Positions 1 to 9,502 of a stretch of DNA of 64,000 nt are shown here, piece after piece. Position 1 is the first letter of the stretch. Each line of letters starts with the position of its first letter. Both the position numbers and the translations under genes were made by a program. Source of the stretch: Anaeromyxobacter diazotrophicus (GTDB taxonomy: Bacteria; Myxococcota; Myxococcia; Myxococcales; Anaeromyxobacteraceae); the NCBI RefSeq assembly GCF_013340205.1, contig NZ_BJTG01000003.1:516041-580040 (forward strand), read 5' to 3'. The notes below the pieces were generated by a model. It did no database searches. It was not told the origin of the DNA and saw only the letters and a list, made by a program, of their open reading frames with translations.

Positions 1-947
1 TGAAGCGGGTCGCCGAGGAGCTGGTGCGGCACCTGCGCGACGTGGTCGTGGCGAAGCTCGTGCCCCAGGCGCCGCTCGACCGGACCGACGCGGAGCGGCG
101 CGAGGTGCTGGCCCAGGCGGAGGCCGCTCCCGCCGCGCAGCTCACGCGGCTCTTCGACCTGGTGCAGGCCGCGGTGGCCGAGGTGAAGGTCGCCGAGCAG
201 CCGCGCTACGCGCTCGAGGTGGCGCTCCTCAAGGCGTGCTTCCTGGCGCCGGGGGCGGAGGTGCAGGAGCTCCTGGCGCGGCTCGACGGCCTCGGGACCG
301 GCGGCGGCGCGCCGCGCGGCGGCAGCGGCAGCGCGCTCGCGGGCGGGACGCCGGGGTGCGCGGCGGGGACGAAGCCGTCGGCTCCGGCCGCCAGGCCGAG
401 CTCGACCGCGACGGCGGCCGCGAGCTCGACCGCGACTTCGACCGCGACCTCGATGGCGAAAGCCCCCGCGCCCCCGGCCGCGCCCCGAGAGCCGGCCCCG
501 AGCCCGTCCTCGGGCGCGAAGGACGACCCCGCCGCCCCGGCCGCCGACCGCTGGCGCGCCGCCGTGGCCGAGGTCGAGCGGGCGAGCCCCGCGCTCGCGA
601 ACGCCCTCAAGCACGCCGTGCTGACCGGCCTCACGGACGGCGAGGTGGCGGTCCGGATGTCCCCCGGGATGCCGCTCTCCACCGTGGAGCGGCGCCGCGC
701 CGACATCGAGGCGCTCTTCGCGCGGCACTTCGGGCGGCCGGTCCGGCTCGAGCTCGCCAAGGCGCCCCCCGGCGCCGAGCCGGCCGCACCCTCTCCCGCC
801 GCCGCGCCGCAGTCGCTCGCCCAGGCCGAGCAGGCGGAGCGCGCCGCCCGCACCTCCCGCGTGACCGGCGCCGCCCGCGCCCACCCCGGGATCCAGCAGG
901 CCACCCGCATCCTGGACGGCGAAGTCACGAAGATCGAGGAGCTCTAA
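1..947 (+). CDS. dnaX: DNA polymerase III subunit gamma/tau, C-terminal part (cut by window edge)
   Basis: Open from the first base, so only about the last 314 residues of the clamp-loader subunit are present; the ATPase domain lies outside the window. The visible part starts in the helical domain III (EELVRHLRDVVVAKLV) and continues through a long Ala/Pro/Ser/Thr-rich linker to a short C-terminal domain ending in KIEEL. The linker holds a low-complexity Ser-Thr-Ala stretch (about 392-455) that recurs in two unrelated genes of the window. The next gene begins with the base after the stop, and dnaX-ybaB-recR is a widely conserved operon order, which supports the call despite weak conservation of the tau end. 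Confidence 0.88.
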   Translation, partial: KRVAEELVRHLRDVVVAKLVPQAPLDRTDAERREVLAQAEAAPAAQLTRLFDLVQAAVAEVKVAEQPRYALEVALLKACFLAPGAEVQELLARLDGLGTGGGAPRGGSGSALAGGTPGCAAGTKPSAPAARPSSTATAAASSTATSTATSMAKAPAPPAAPREPAPSPSSGAKDDPAAPAADRWRAAVAEVERASPALANALKHAVLTGLTDGEVAVRMSPGMPLSTVERRRADIEALFARHFGRPVRLELAKAPPGAEPAAPSPAAAPQSLAQAEQAERAARTSRVTGAARAHPGIQQATRILDGEVTKIEEL

Positions 948-1268
948 ATGCCAGGCATCGACATCCAGCACCTCATGCGGCAGGCGCGCAAGCTCGAGAA
1001 GGCCATGGCCGACGCGCGCGCCTCGCTCGACCAGATCGCCGTCGAGGCGGAGAGCGGCGGCGGGCTCGTCAAGGTGAAGATGGACGGGCGCTGCAACCTG
1101 CTCAAGCTCGAGATCGACGCCAAGGCGATCGACCCGGCCGACAAGGGGATGCTCGAGGACCTCGTCACCGCCGCCGTCAACGCCGGCGCGGAGAAGGCGC
1201 GCGCCGCGGCGGACGAGCACCTCAAGAAGTCCACCGGCGGCATCCAGGTCCCGGGCCTGCCCTACTAG
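948..1268 (+). CDS. ybaB: YbaB/EbfC family nucleoid-associated protein
   Basis: 106 residues, the usual family length. It starts [20 protein letters not shown] and has the family core of an N-terminal helix, a three-stranded sheet ([20 protein letters not shown]) and a C-terminal helix. Members form DNA-binding dimers of tweezer shape and are almost always encoded between dnaX and recR, as here. The ATG follows the dnaX stop directly and the stop TAG overlaps the GTG of recR, so translation of the three genes is probably coupled. Confidence 0.95.
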   Translation: MPGIDIQHLMRQARKLEKAMADARASLDQIAVEAESGGGLVKVKMDGRCNLLKLEIDAKAIDPADKGMLEDLVTAAVNAGAEKARAAADEHLKKSTGGIQVPGLPY

Positions 1269-1864
1269 TGTCGGTCGCGGATCCCATCGCCCGGCTCGTG
1301 AAGGAGCTGGCGCGGCTGCCCGGCATCGGCGAGAAGACCGCCCAGCGGCTCGCCTTCCACATCCTCAAGGCGGGCGCCGGGTACGCCGGCGAGCTCGCCG
1401 GCGCCATCACCGGCGTGGTGCGCGACGTGAGGCTCTGCTCCTCGTGTCAGACGCTCACCGACAAGGACCCGTGCGCGCTGTGCGCCGACCCCCGCCGCGA
1501 CGCGCGGACGATCTGCGTGGTGGAGGGCGTACCCGACCTGGTGGCCGTCGAGCGCACCCATGAATACCGGGGCCGATATCACGTGCTGCACGGCGCGCTC
1601 TCCCCGCTCGACGGCGTGGGCCCCTCCGAGCTCAAGATCCGGGAGCTGCTCCTGCGGCTCGAGCAGAGCCCGGTGGACGAGGTGATCGTCGCCACCAACC
1701 CGGACGTCGAGGGGGAGGCGACGGCGCTCTACCTCACCAAGCTCCTCAAGCCGCTCGGCGTGAAGGTGACCCGCATCGCTCAAGGCGTTCCCATGGGCGG
1801 CGATCTGGAATACGCTGATCAAGTGACGCTCGCGCGTGCGCTCTCCGGCCGCCGCGAGCTCTAG
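1268..1864 (+). CDS. recR: Recombination mediator RecR
   Basis: 198 residues, the normal length. It acts with RecF/RecO to load RecA on SSB-coated gaps. Visible in order: the N-terminal helix-hairpin-helix (LARLPGIGEKTAQRLAFHIL), the zinc finger with four cysteines (CSSCQTLTDKDPCALCADP), the Toprim domain (ICVVEGVPDLVAVE ... TNPDVEGEATALYL) and the C-terminal end GGDLEYADQVTLARAL. The start chosen is GTG at 1268, overlapping the ybaB stop by one base; it gives the standard N terminus (VADPIARLVKELARLPGIG). Confidence 0.97.
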   Translation: MSVADPIARLVKELARLPGIGEKTAQRLAFHILKAGAGYAGELAGAITGVVRDVRLCSSCQTLTDKDPCALCADPRRDARTICVVEGVPDLVAVERTHEYRGRYHVLHGALSPLDGVGPSELKIRELLLRLEQSPVDEVIVATNPDVEGEATALYLTKLLKPLGVKVTRIAQGVPMGGDLEYADQVTLARALSGRREL

Positions 1865-1919
1865 ATCCCCGAGCAGCGGCTCTCGAGTCGAAAGCGTCTT
1901 CGCGAGGAGCGAGAGGTCC

Positions 1920-2399
1920 ATGAACTCAGGGCTGGTGATGTACGAGGAGGAATTCCGGCTCATCGCCGGGATCTGCGACCGCCTCACGCGCGACGCCAAC
2001 GCGAAGGTGGTCTTCCTCATCGACAAGAACGGCCAGCTCATCGCCTCGAGCGGCCAGGCGCAGAACCTCGACACGACCTCGCTCGCCTCCCTCACGGCGG
2101 GCAACGTGGCGGCCATGGGCGGCCTCGCCAAGCTCCTCGGCGAGAAGGAGTTCCCGAACCAGTTCCACGAGGGGGAGCGCGAGTCGCTCCACATGAGCAT
2201 CGTGGGTGGCCGGGTGGTGCTGGTGGTCATCTTCGACGCGAAGAGCTCGCTCGGCCTGGTGCGCCTCCGCGTGAAGAAGGCGGGGGAGGAGCTCGCGAAG
2301 GTGTTCGAGGCGCTGGCGCAGAAGCAGGCGACCCCGGGGACGCAGAGTCCGTTCGCCGAGATCACCGACGACGACATCGACCACCTTTTCAGCGAGTAG
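1920..2399 (+). CDS. mglB: MglB, roadblock/LC7 GTPase-activating protein for MglA
   Basis: 159 residues, a single roadblock/LC7 fold. In Myxococcus MglB is the GAP that keeps MglA-GTP away from the lagging pole and so sets cell polarity for motility. The sequence has the expected pattern [16 protein letters not shown] and [32 protein letters not shown] at 1920 is preceded by a purine-rich GCGAGGAGCGAGAGG stretch; an upstream in-frame extension lacks family similarity. The stop is two bases before the mglA ATG, so the pair is one operon. Confidence 0.95.
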   Translation: MNSGLVMYEEEFRLIAGICDRLTRDANAKVVFLIDKNGQLIASSGQAQNLDTTSLASLTAGNVAAMGGLAKLLGEKEFPNQFHEGERESLHMSIVGGRVVLVVIFDAKSSLGLVRLRVKKAGEELAKVFEALAQKQATPGTQSPFAEITDDDIDHLFSE

Positions 2400-2401
2400 A
2401 C

Positions 2402-2989
<588 letters not shown>

Positions 2990-2992
2990 GCC

Positions 2993-3439
2993 TCACTCGA
3001 TCGGCAGCCACGACGGGCGCGCCAGCCGCCCCGGATCGTGGCAGCGCTCGAGCACGTCCACCGCCAGGCCGCGGGCGTGGAGCGACAGGTCGTCGGCGCT
3101 CAGCACGCCGACGAGCCGCTCGGCTCCGTCGAGCACCAGGATCCGGCGGACCGCGTGCTCCTCCATCTGCCGGGCCGCCTCGCCCAGCGTGTCGTCCTCG
3201 TGGCAGAGGACGAGCCGCGGCGTCATCGCCTCGCGCACCACGGTGCGGCGGGGATCGCGGCCGGGCGCCACCGCCCGGACCACGACGTCGCGATCCGTGA
3301 TCGCCCCGACGAGGTGATCGTCCTCGCGCACCGGCAAGAATCCCACCCCGCACGCCCGCATCGCCTGCGCCGCCGCCTGCAGGGTCTCGCCGGGACCGAT
3401 GGTCGTCACCCCCCGGGTCATCGCATGCTTGACCAGCAT
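2993..3439 (-). CDS. CBS-domain protein
   Basis: 148 residues with two tandem CBS domains and nothing else: repeat 1 about residues 7-60 (MTRGVTTIGPGETLQAAAQAMRA..VGFLPV), repeat 2 about 73-130 (MTPRLVLCHEDDTLGEAARQME..VRRILVLDG). Such paired CBS domains bind adenine nucleotides and often act as stress or energy sensors; the partner is unknown. The start at 3439 is chosen because it gives the normal CBS N terminus (MLVKHAMTRG) and has a strong GGAGGAGG ribosome site just upstream; a longer frame reaching 3757 lacks family similarity. It converges on mglA with a 3-base gap and diverges from glgP. Confidence 0.9.
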   Translation of the reverse strand: MLVKHAMTRGVTTIGPGETLQAAAQAMRACGVGFLPVREDDHLVGAITDRDVVVRAVAPGRDPRRTVVREAMTPRLVLCHEDDTLGEAARQMEEHAVRRILVLDGAERLVGVLSADDLSLHARGLAVDVLERCHDPGRLARPSWLPIE

Positions 3440-3548
3440 GACCGTACCTCCTCCCCATTGTGCGCGCGCGGGGGCCTCTCGAGCCCGGCCCGGCGAGGGC
3501 GGTTCGTTCGGGGCTTTCGCCCGTCCGGCGACGGCATAGGGTCGCGGC

Positions 3549-6116
3549 ATGGCGCCGCGATCCGAGGCCCGGACCGCGCCTTCCGGCTCCTCCGCCGGAG
3601 GGCCGGCGCGCCGCACCCAGCTCTTCCTGGCGCGCGGGCTGCCCGCGGCCCTGGAGCCGCTGACCGAGCTGGCGCTCGACCTGCGCTGGACCTGGTCCCA
3701 CGCGAGCGACGCGCTCTGGCGCGCGCTCGACGCGGACGCCTGGGAGCGCTCCGCCAACCCCTGGCTCGTGCTCCAGGACGCTCCCGCGGAGCGGCTGGAG
3801 GCAGCGGCCTCCGACGCGGCCTTCGTCTCGGCGGTGCAGCGCGCGGTCGCGCAGCACCGCGCGAGGCTCTGCGCTCCGGCGTGGTTCGAGGTGGCGCACC
3901 CGCAGGCCGCCCTCGCGCCGGTCGCCTACTTCAGCATGGAGTACGGCCTGGGCGAGGGCCTCCCGCTCTACGCGGGCGGCCTGGGCGTGCTGGCGGGCGA
4001 CCACCTCAAGGCGGCGAGCGACCTCGGGGTGCCCCTCGCCGCCGTCGGCCTCCTGTACCAGGAGGGATACTTCCGTCAGCAGGTGGAGGCGAGCGGCGAG
4101 CAGCACGAGCGCTATCCGTACAACGACCCGCTCAGCCTCCCCATCCAGCCGGCGCTCGACGCCGGAGGCGGCTGGCTCCACGTGCAGCTCGCGCTCCCCG
4201 GCCGCCCGCTGTGGCTGCGCCTGTGGCGGGCGCAGGTGGGGCGGACGACGCTCCTCCTCCTGGACGCGAACGACGCGCTCAACGCGCCGGCGGACCGGGG
4301 CATCACCGCCAAGCTCTACGGCGACGGCTCGGAGGTGCGCCTGCTGCAGGAGATCGTCCTCGGGGTGGGCGGGTGGCGGGCGCTCGAGGCGGCCGGCGTC
4401 ACGAGCGAGGTCTGCCACCTCAACGAGGGGCACGCCGCCTTCGCGGCGGTCGAGCGCGCGCGGCGCTTCGCGCTCGCCCACGGCGCGACGCTCGGGGAGG
4501 CGCTCTGGGCCACGCGCGCCGGCAACGTCTTCACGACGCACACGCCGGTGGCGGCCGGCTTCGACCGGTTCCCGCCCGAGCTCGTGCGCCGCTATCTCCC
4601 CGCGTTCGAGCTCGAGGCCGCCGGCGCGACCGGCGAGGCGCTCCTCCGCCTCGGCCGCCGCGACCCCGGCGACGCGCGCGAGCCGCTCAACATGGCGGTG
4701 CTGGGCCTCAGGACCTGCGCTCGCACGAACGGCGTGTCGCGCCTCCACGGCGAGGTGAGCCGGGAGCTGTTCCAGGAGCTCTTTCCGCGCTGGCCGCGGA
4801 CGGAGGTGCCGATCGGGCACGTGACCAACGGCGTCCACGTGCCGAGCTGGGACTCGCACCTGGCCGACCGGCTGTGGACGGACGCCTGCGGCAAGGCGCG
4901 CTGGCTCGGGACCTTGTCGAACCTGGAGGAGGGGCTCTGCGCCGTGCCGGACGCGGCGCTCTGGGAGCTGCGCACGGTGTCGCGAGGCGACCTGGTGCGC
5001 TACGCGCGCTTCCGACTCGAGCAGCAGCTCGGGCAGCGCGGCGAGGGGCCGGCAGCGGCCGCGCAGGCGGCGGCGGTGCTCGACCCCACCGCCCTCACCC
5101 TGGGGTTCGCGCGCCGCTTCGCCGAGTACAAGCGCCCGAACCTCCTCCTCTCCGATCCGGCGCGCCTGGCGGCGCTGCTCGGCCGCGCCGACCGCCCGGT
5201 CCAGCTCGTGGTGGCCGGCAAGGCGCACCCCGCGGACGAGCTCGGGAAGCGCTTGGTCGCGGAGTGGGTGCGCTTCAGCCACCGCGCCGACGTCCGCGCC
5301 CGCGCCGTGTTCCTGGAGGACTACGACGTGGCCCTGGCCCAGCGCCTGGTCGCGGGGGTGGACGTCTGGATCAACACCCCCCGGCGCCCGTGGGAGGCGT
5401 GCGGGACGAGCGGCATGAAGGTCCTCGTCAACGGGGGCCTCAACCTCTCGGCGCTCGACGGCTGGTGGGCCGAGGCCTGGACGCCCGAGACGGGGTGGGC
5501 GCTCCCGCCCGGCGGCGACGACGCCGCCGACGCGGCCGCGCTCTACCGGCTGCTGGAGGAGGAGGTCGTCCCGATGTTCTACCGCCGGGGGCCGGACGGC
5601 GTCCCCGGCGCCTGGGTGACCCGGATGCGCGCCAGCATGGCGCGCCTGGCGCCGCGCTTCAGCGCCAACCGCATGGTCCGCGACTACGCGGAGCGCGTGT
5701 ACCTGCCCGCGGCGGCGTCCTTCCGGCGCCGCTGCGCGGACGGCGCCCGGCTCGCGCGCGAGCTGGCGCGCTGGGCGGCGGAGCTCGACGCGCGCTGGCG
5801 CGAGGTGCGCATCGGGCCGGTCCGGGTGCGCTCGGACGAGCACGGTCACGGCTTCGAGGCCCAGGTGGAGTGCGGCGAGGTGCCGTGCGAGGCGATCCGG
5901 GCCGAGGTGTACGCGGACCCCGAGCCCGGCGGCGCGGAGCCGGTGCGCGTCGCCATGACCTGCGGGGCCGCGCTCGCCGGCTCCGCGGAAGGTCACCTCT
6001 GGACGGCGCGCGTCGCGACGCGGCGACCCGCCGCCGACTTCACCATTCGCGTGGTACCCAGCCACCCCGAGGCGGCGGTCCCCGCCGAGGCCTGGCACAT
6101 CGCCTGGCAGCGCTGA
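3549..6116 (+). CDS. glgP: Alpha-glucan (glycogen/maltodextrin) phosphorylase, GT35
   Basis: 855 residues. Releases glucose-1-phosphate from alpha-1,4-glucans using pyridoxal phosphate. It is the shorter bacterial/archaeal type: an N-terminal DUF3417-like helical domain (about residues 20-110, LALDLRWTWSHASDALWRALD), then the phosphorylase core starting YFSMEYGLGEGLPLYAGGLGVLAGDHLKAA spread over residues 125-160, a His in HTPVAAGFDRF, EYKRPN, and the cofactor region ACGTSGMKVLVNGGLNLS near residue 615 whose Lys would bind PLP. The last ~110 residues form a C-terminal beta domain typical of this subtype. Confidence 0.94.
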   Translation: MAPRSEARTAPSGSSAGGPARRTQLFLARGLPAALEPLTELALDLRWTWSHASDALWRALDADAWERSANPWLVLQDAPAERLEAAASDAAFVSAVQRAVAQHRARLCAPAWFEVAHPQAALAPVAYFSMEYGLGEGLPLYAGGLGVLAGDHLKAASDLGVPLAAVGLLYQEGYFRQQVEASGEQHERYPYNDPLSLPIQPALDAGGGWLHVQLALPGRPLWLRLWRAQVGRTTLLLLDANDALNAPADRGITAKLYGDGSEVRLLQEIVLGVGGWRALEAAGVTSEVCHLNEGHAAFAAVERARRFALAHGATLGEALWATRAGNVFTTHTPVAAGFDRFPPELVRRYLPAFELEAAGATGEALLRLGRRDPGDAREPLNMAVLGLRTCARTNGVSRLHGEVSRELFQELFPRWPRTEVPIGHVTNGVHVPSWDSHLADRLWTDACGKARWLGTLSNLEEGLCAVPDAALWELRTVSRGDLVRYARFRLEQQLGQRGEGPAAAAQAAAVLDPTALTLGFARRFAEYKRPNLLLSDPARLAALLGRADRPVQLVVAGKAHPADELGKRLVAEWVRFSHRADVRARAVFLEDYDVALAQRLVAGVDVWINTPRRPWEACGTSGMKVLVNGGLNLSALDGWWAEAWTPETGWALPPGGDDAADAAALYRLLEEEVVPMFYRRGPDGVPGAWVTRMRASMARLAPRFSANRMVRDYAERVYLPAAASFRRRCADGARLARELARWAAELDARWREVRIGPVRVRSDEHGHGFEAQVECGEVPCEAIRAEVYADPEPGGAEPVRVAMTCGAALAGSAEGHLWTARVATRRPAADFTIRVVPSHPEAAVPAEAWHIAWQR

Positions 6117-6128
6117 GAGGAGGTCGCG

Positions 6129-6611
6129 ATGCAGCTCTCCACCGTGTCGATCGACAAGCCCGAGGACGTGAACGTCATCCTCGGGCAGGCGCACTTCATC
6201 AAGACGGTCGAGGATCTCCACGAGGCGCTCGCGGGGGCGTCGCCGCAGCTCCGCTTCGGGGTCGCCTTCTGCGAGTCGAGCGGGCCGCGGCTCGTCCGGC
6301 GGAGCGGGAACGACCCGGCGCTGGTCGAGCTCGCCACCCGCGCCGCGCTGGCGGTGGGGGCGGGGCACAGCTTCGTCGTCTTCCTGCGCGAGGGCTACCC
6401 GGTCAACGTGCTGAACCAGGTGAAGGCGGTGCCGGAGGTGTGCCGGGTCTTCTGCGCCACCGCCAACCCGGTGCAGGTGGTGGTGGCCGAGACGGAGCAG
6501 GGGCGGGGCGTCCTCGGCGTGGTCGACGGCGCGGTGCCGCTCGGCGTGGAGCGCGAGGAGGACGTCCGCGACCGCAAGGAGCTGCTCCGGCGCATCGGGT
6601 ACAAGCTGTAA
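6129..6611 (+). CDS. Adenosine-specific kinase family protein
   Basis: 160 residues, matching the small single-domain family (DUF355/Adenosine_kin) known from thermophilic archaea and scattered bacteria. The characteristic text is visible: VNVILGQAHFIKTVEDLHEAL, FGVAFCESSGPRLVR, GAGHSFVVFLREGYPVNVLN, VCRVFCATANPVQVVVAETEQGRGVLGVVDG. Starts 12 bases after glgP behind a GAGAGGAGG site, so it is probably co-transcribed. The enzymatic role is known only for one archaeal member and may differ here. Confidence 0.85.
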   Translation: MQLSTVSIDKPEDVNVILGQAHFIKTVEDLHEALAGASPQLRFGVAFCESSGPRLVRRSGNDPALVELATRAALAVGAGHSFVVFLREGYPVNVLNQVKAVPEVCRVFCATANPVQVVVAETEQGRGVLGVVDGAVPLGVEREEDVRDRKELLRRIGYKL

Positions 6612-6618
6612 CCGCGGG

Positions 6619-7764
6619 TCAGTGGGCCTGGACCGCGCGCGGCGGCCCGGCGCCCGCCAGCTCGCGCGCGCTCATGCGCGCCAGCGCCAGGAAGAAGGCG
6701 ATGACGAGCGGGCCGGCCAGCACGCCGATGAGCCCGAACATCTCGATCCCGCCGAGGAGCGCCAGGAAGACGAGCCCGGTGTGCATCTCGGCCGAGCCGC
6801 CGAGGAGGAGCGGGCGCCCGACGTGCTCGGCGCCGACCACCGCCACCAGGCACCAGGCGGCGAGGCCCAGGCCGGCGCCGAGGTGGCCCGTGACGGAGAG
6901 CAGCACCACCGCCGGCACCCACACCGCGAGCGTCCCCACCACCGGCACGAACGAGGCGAGCGCGGTGAGGAGCCCGAAGAAGAAGGCCTGCGGCACCCCG
7001 AAGATCGCGTAGCCGAGCCCCGCCGCGACGCCCTGGAACACGGCCGCCACCACCGTGCCGAGCAAGGTCGCCACCGCGACCTTGCGGAACTCCTCGATGA
7101 GCTCGCGCGTCTGGCCGCGCCGGAGCGGCGACACGTCGGAGAGCCAGCGCACGACCACGTGCCCGTCGAGGACGAGGAAGTAGAAGGCGCCGAGCAGGAT
7201 GAGCGTGTGGAAGGCCGCCTCGCCGGAGGCGGCGAGGAGCGACGGCGCGGCGTGCTCCCCCCAGACGCGCGCCTGGTCCATCCAGCCCGCGAGCTGCTCA
7301 CGCGAGACGTGCGCCAGCGCGAGCGCGTGCGCGAGGACGTCCTGCGCCGGGCCGGGGAGCTGGGCCAGCGAGAGGTCGCTCACCCTCCGCACGCCGAGCG
7401 TGTCGCGCAGGAAGGCGAGCCCCGCCATCACCTGCTGGGTGGCGAGCCCGAGGAGCGTCGCGAACGGGGCGATGATGGCCGCGAACACCACCACCGTGAG
7501 GAGCCCTCCCGCGGTGCGCCGCCGGCCGCCGAGCAGGCGGGTGGACCACCGCAGGGCGGGCTGGAAGGCGGCCGCCAGCACGGCGGCGATGAAGAGCGGC
7601 GCGCGGAACGGCCAGACGACGCAGCCGAGGAGCGCGATCGAGACCCCCAGCAGGACGACGAGCGCGCGGCGAGGCCGCGACCCGTCCTGGCCGCGCGCCT
7701 CTGCCGGGCGGGGCGGCGCCTCGTCCGGGCGGGGCTCGAGCGGCAGCTGCGGCTGGTCTTGCAT
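6619..7764 (-). CDS. AI-2E family transporter (PerM-like permease)
   Basis: 381 residues with about eight hydrophobic segments: two near the N terminus (ALVVLLGVSIALLGCVVWPF and a following one), one near residues 90-115, and a cluster from residue 190 on. The family-typical GxxxxxFQGVAAGLGYAIFGVPQAFFFGLLTALASFVPVVGT block is present. Members export small molecules or work as Na+/H+ antiporters; substrate cannot be told from sequence. Converges with the kinase gene and diverges from udg. The N-terminal 30 residues are Pro/Arg-rich and cytoplasmic. Confidence 0.88.
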   Translation of the reverse strand: MQDQPQLPLEPRPDEAPPRPAEARGQDGSRPRRALVVLLGVSIALLGCVVWPFRAPLFIAAVLAAAFQPALRWSTRLLGGRRRTAGGLLTVVVFAAIIAPFATLLGLATQQVMAGLAFLRDTLGVRRVSDLSLAQLPGPAQDVLAHALALAHVSREQLAGWMDQARVWGEHAAPSLLAASGEAAFHTLILLGAFYFLVLDGHVVVRWLSDVSPLRRGQTRELIEEFRKVAVATLLGTVVAAVFQGVAAGLGYAIFGVPQAFFFGLLTALASFVPVVGTLAVWVPAVVLLSVTGHLGAGLGLAAWCLVAVVGAEHVGRPLLLGGSAEMHTGLVFLALLGGIEMFGLIGVLAGPLVIAFFLALARMSARELAGAGPPRAVQAH

Positions 7765-7826
7765 GGAAGCTCCGCGTCGGAGGCGGTGGATAAGCTGCGG
7801 CCGGCGGGAGGAGAGGGGAAGAGCGG

Positions 7827-8465
7827 GTGCGGGACACCCTGGAGCGGATCGCCGAGGACGTGACGCGGTGCCGCGCCTGCCCGCGCCTGGTGGCGTGGCG
7901 CGAGGAGGTGGCGCGGGTGAAGCGGCGCGCCTACCGCGCGGAGACCTACTGGGGGCGCCCGGTCCCGGGCTTCGGCGACGCGCCCGCCGCGCTCCTCGTG
8001 CTGGGCCTCGCGCCCGGAGCCCACGGCGCGAACCGCACCGGGCGCATGTTCACCGGCGACGCCTCGGGCGACTTCCTCTACGCCGCGCTGCACCGCGCCG
8101 GGTTCGCCTCGCAGCCCACCTCCGAGCGCCGCGGCGACGGCCTCACCCTGCGCGGCTGCTACGTGAGCGCGGCCGCGCGCTGCGCGCCGCCGGACAACGC
8201 CCCCTCCGCGGAGGAGCTCGCCCGCTGTGCGCCGTTCCTCGACCGCGAGCTCGCCGCGCTGTGGCCGCGCGCGATCCTGGCGCTCGGCGCGGTGGCCTGG
8301 GAGGCGGCGCTCGGAGCGCTCGCGCGCGCCGGCATCGAGGTGCCGCGGCCGAGGCCGCGCTTCGCCCACGGCGCGGAGCTCGCGCTCCCGGGCGCGCCGG
8401 CGCTGCTCGCGAGCTACCACGTGTGGAGCATGGCACTTTGGCGGCTGCCTGCCTGGCTGCTGTAG
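7827..8465 (+). pseudogene. udg: Family 5 uracil-DNA glycosylase, 5' part, interrupted by an integrated element
   Basis: Starts at GTG 7827. The N-terminal 4Fe-4S cluster cysteines (CRACPRL) and the family 5 motif GLAPGAHGANRTGRMFTGD are intact, as is VSAAARCAPPDN. At LLASYH (codon ending 8420) the chromosomal sequence stops: the family continues with HVSRQNTQTGRLT, but here 14 element-encoded codons (VWSMALWRLPAWLL) follow before a TAG. The missing residues are found at 22160-22241. The lost HVSRQN segment is the conserved motif that touches DNA in this family, so the truncated protein is probably inactive. Excision of the element would restore the gene exactly. Confidence 0.93.
8419..8422. 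other. attL core (left junction, ACGT)
   Basis: Left boundary: udg sequence GAGCTACC followed by ACGT and then element DNA (GTGGAGCATGG). The same ACGT occurs at the right junction. Joining left flank and right flank through it gives GAGCTACCACGTCTCCCGCC, which encodes SYHVSR, the conserved family 5 glycosylase text. The crossover dinucleotide must lie within these four bases. Confidence 0.9.
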
Positions 8466-8607
8466 GCGAGGAGCGGCCCCGAGCGGCGGACACCCTACGT
8501 TGCAGAGGCCCATCTCGCGGCCTTACACTGCGGGTCGCTGCTCGTAGCTACCTAGCCCCGCAACGACCACCAAGCGCCGCAGTTCCTTCCGCTGGAGGTC
8601 GTTCGCG

Positions 8608-8883
8608 TTGCCGCTCCTGCTCGACACCCGCCACGTCATGCTCGCGCTCGGCTGCGGCCCTCGGCTCGCGCGCCGGGTCTGCCGTGAGCGTGGCGTGAGG
8701 CTCGGGGCGAGGCGGCTCTTTATCGCGAGCGACGTGCTGGATCGCCTTGCCGGCGGTGGGGTCGGAGGGCGGCTGCCGTCCATCGAGAGCGGCCAGCATA
8801 CCACTGGCTCCACTGCCGGCCCTTCCATCGACGCGACGCTCTTCGTGGCGCTCGTGCGCGTGCTGCGAAAGGAGCGCCGATGA
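8608..8883 (+). CDS. Small HTH_17-like protein, candidate excisionase/recombination directionality factor
   Basis: 91 residues from a TTG start with a GGAGG-type site (CTGGAGGTCG) ten bases upstream. The first half reads like a winged-helix DNA-binding domain of excisionase type: LDTRHVMLALGCGPRLARR, then VCRERGVRLGARRLFIASDVLDRL, matching the usual pattern of recognition helix, GxRxLI wing and SDV.xxL helix. It is the first gene inside attL; in the circular form it would lie beside the integrase gene across attP, the usual place for a directionality factor. Similarity is weak, so the function is inference. Confidence 0.5.
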   Translation: MPLLLDTRHVMLALGCGPRLARRVCRERGVRLGARRLFIASDVLDRLAGGGVGGRLPSIESGQHTTGSTAGPSIDATLFVALVRVLRKERR

Positions 8884-8935
8884 AGCCTGCTCTTCGACTC
8901 GTCCGCCTTCGCCAGGTCCAGCTCGTGAGGAACCG

Positions 8936-9487
8936 ATGAGCGACCACGTCCGAGACGCTGACCCCTCGCGTCCGATCGGCTTGATCGCGGACCTCGGCAA
9001 GAGGCGCGGTGACACGCCCTGGCACGACGCAGGGATGGACGCCCGCGCGGAGGCGGCGGCGAGCTACGAGAAGACCTTCGGCCCCGCAGTCGAGCCCATC
9101 CAGCCCGCGACGCCGGACACCTCGGGGAAGCTCCGAGCGGAGCTGCTCGTGCAACGCGCGGCCGTGAGCGTCGAGGCGCAGGTCCCGCTCCTGCTCCACG
9201 TCCAGAACGGGCACGAGCACGAGGTCCGGGTCCAGAGCGTCACGCTCCACGCATCGCCCGCCGGGAGCGCCCAGCTCTCGCATCTCGACTTCTCCGGGCC
9301 TGTCCCGCCTCCCGTAGTCGAGCCTGGGGGTGATGCCCACCTCGCGCTCTCGTGCTCCTTCCTTCACCCGCGCTTCGGCCAGGCTCGCGAGTACGCGGTC
9401 GGAGCCAGCGTCCGCTTCACGGACGGCTCGCAGGGCTCGCAGGTCGAGGCCGAGCCCACCACCATCACCGTCCGTCCTATCGCGTAA
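8936..9487 (+). CDS. Hypothetical element protein, beta-rich C-terminal domain
   Basis: 183 residues from ATG 8936 (GTGAGGAACCG upstream). Residues 1-60 are polar and helical with no family I recognise; from about residue 62 (LRAELLVQRAAVSVEAQVPLLLHVQNGHEHEVRVQSVTLHA) the pattern is alternating strands like an immunoglobulin-type sandwich. No signal peptide or membrane segment. It opens the dense plus-strand block that leads to the terminase, so a virion-related role is possible but unproven. Confidence 0.6.
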   Translation: MSDHVRDADPSRPIGLIADLGKRRGDTPWHDAGMDARAEAAASYEKTFGPAVEPIQPATPDTSGKLRAELLVQRAAVSVEAQVPLLLHVQNGHEHEVRVQSVTLHASPAGSAQLSHLDFSGPVPPPVVEPGGDAHLALSCSFLHPRFGQAREYAVGASVRFTDGSQGSQVEAEPTTITVRPIA

Positions 9488-9502
9488 GGAGAACCCCATC
9501 AC

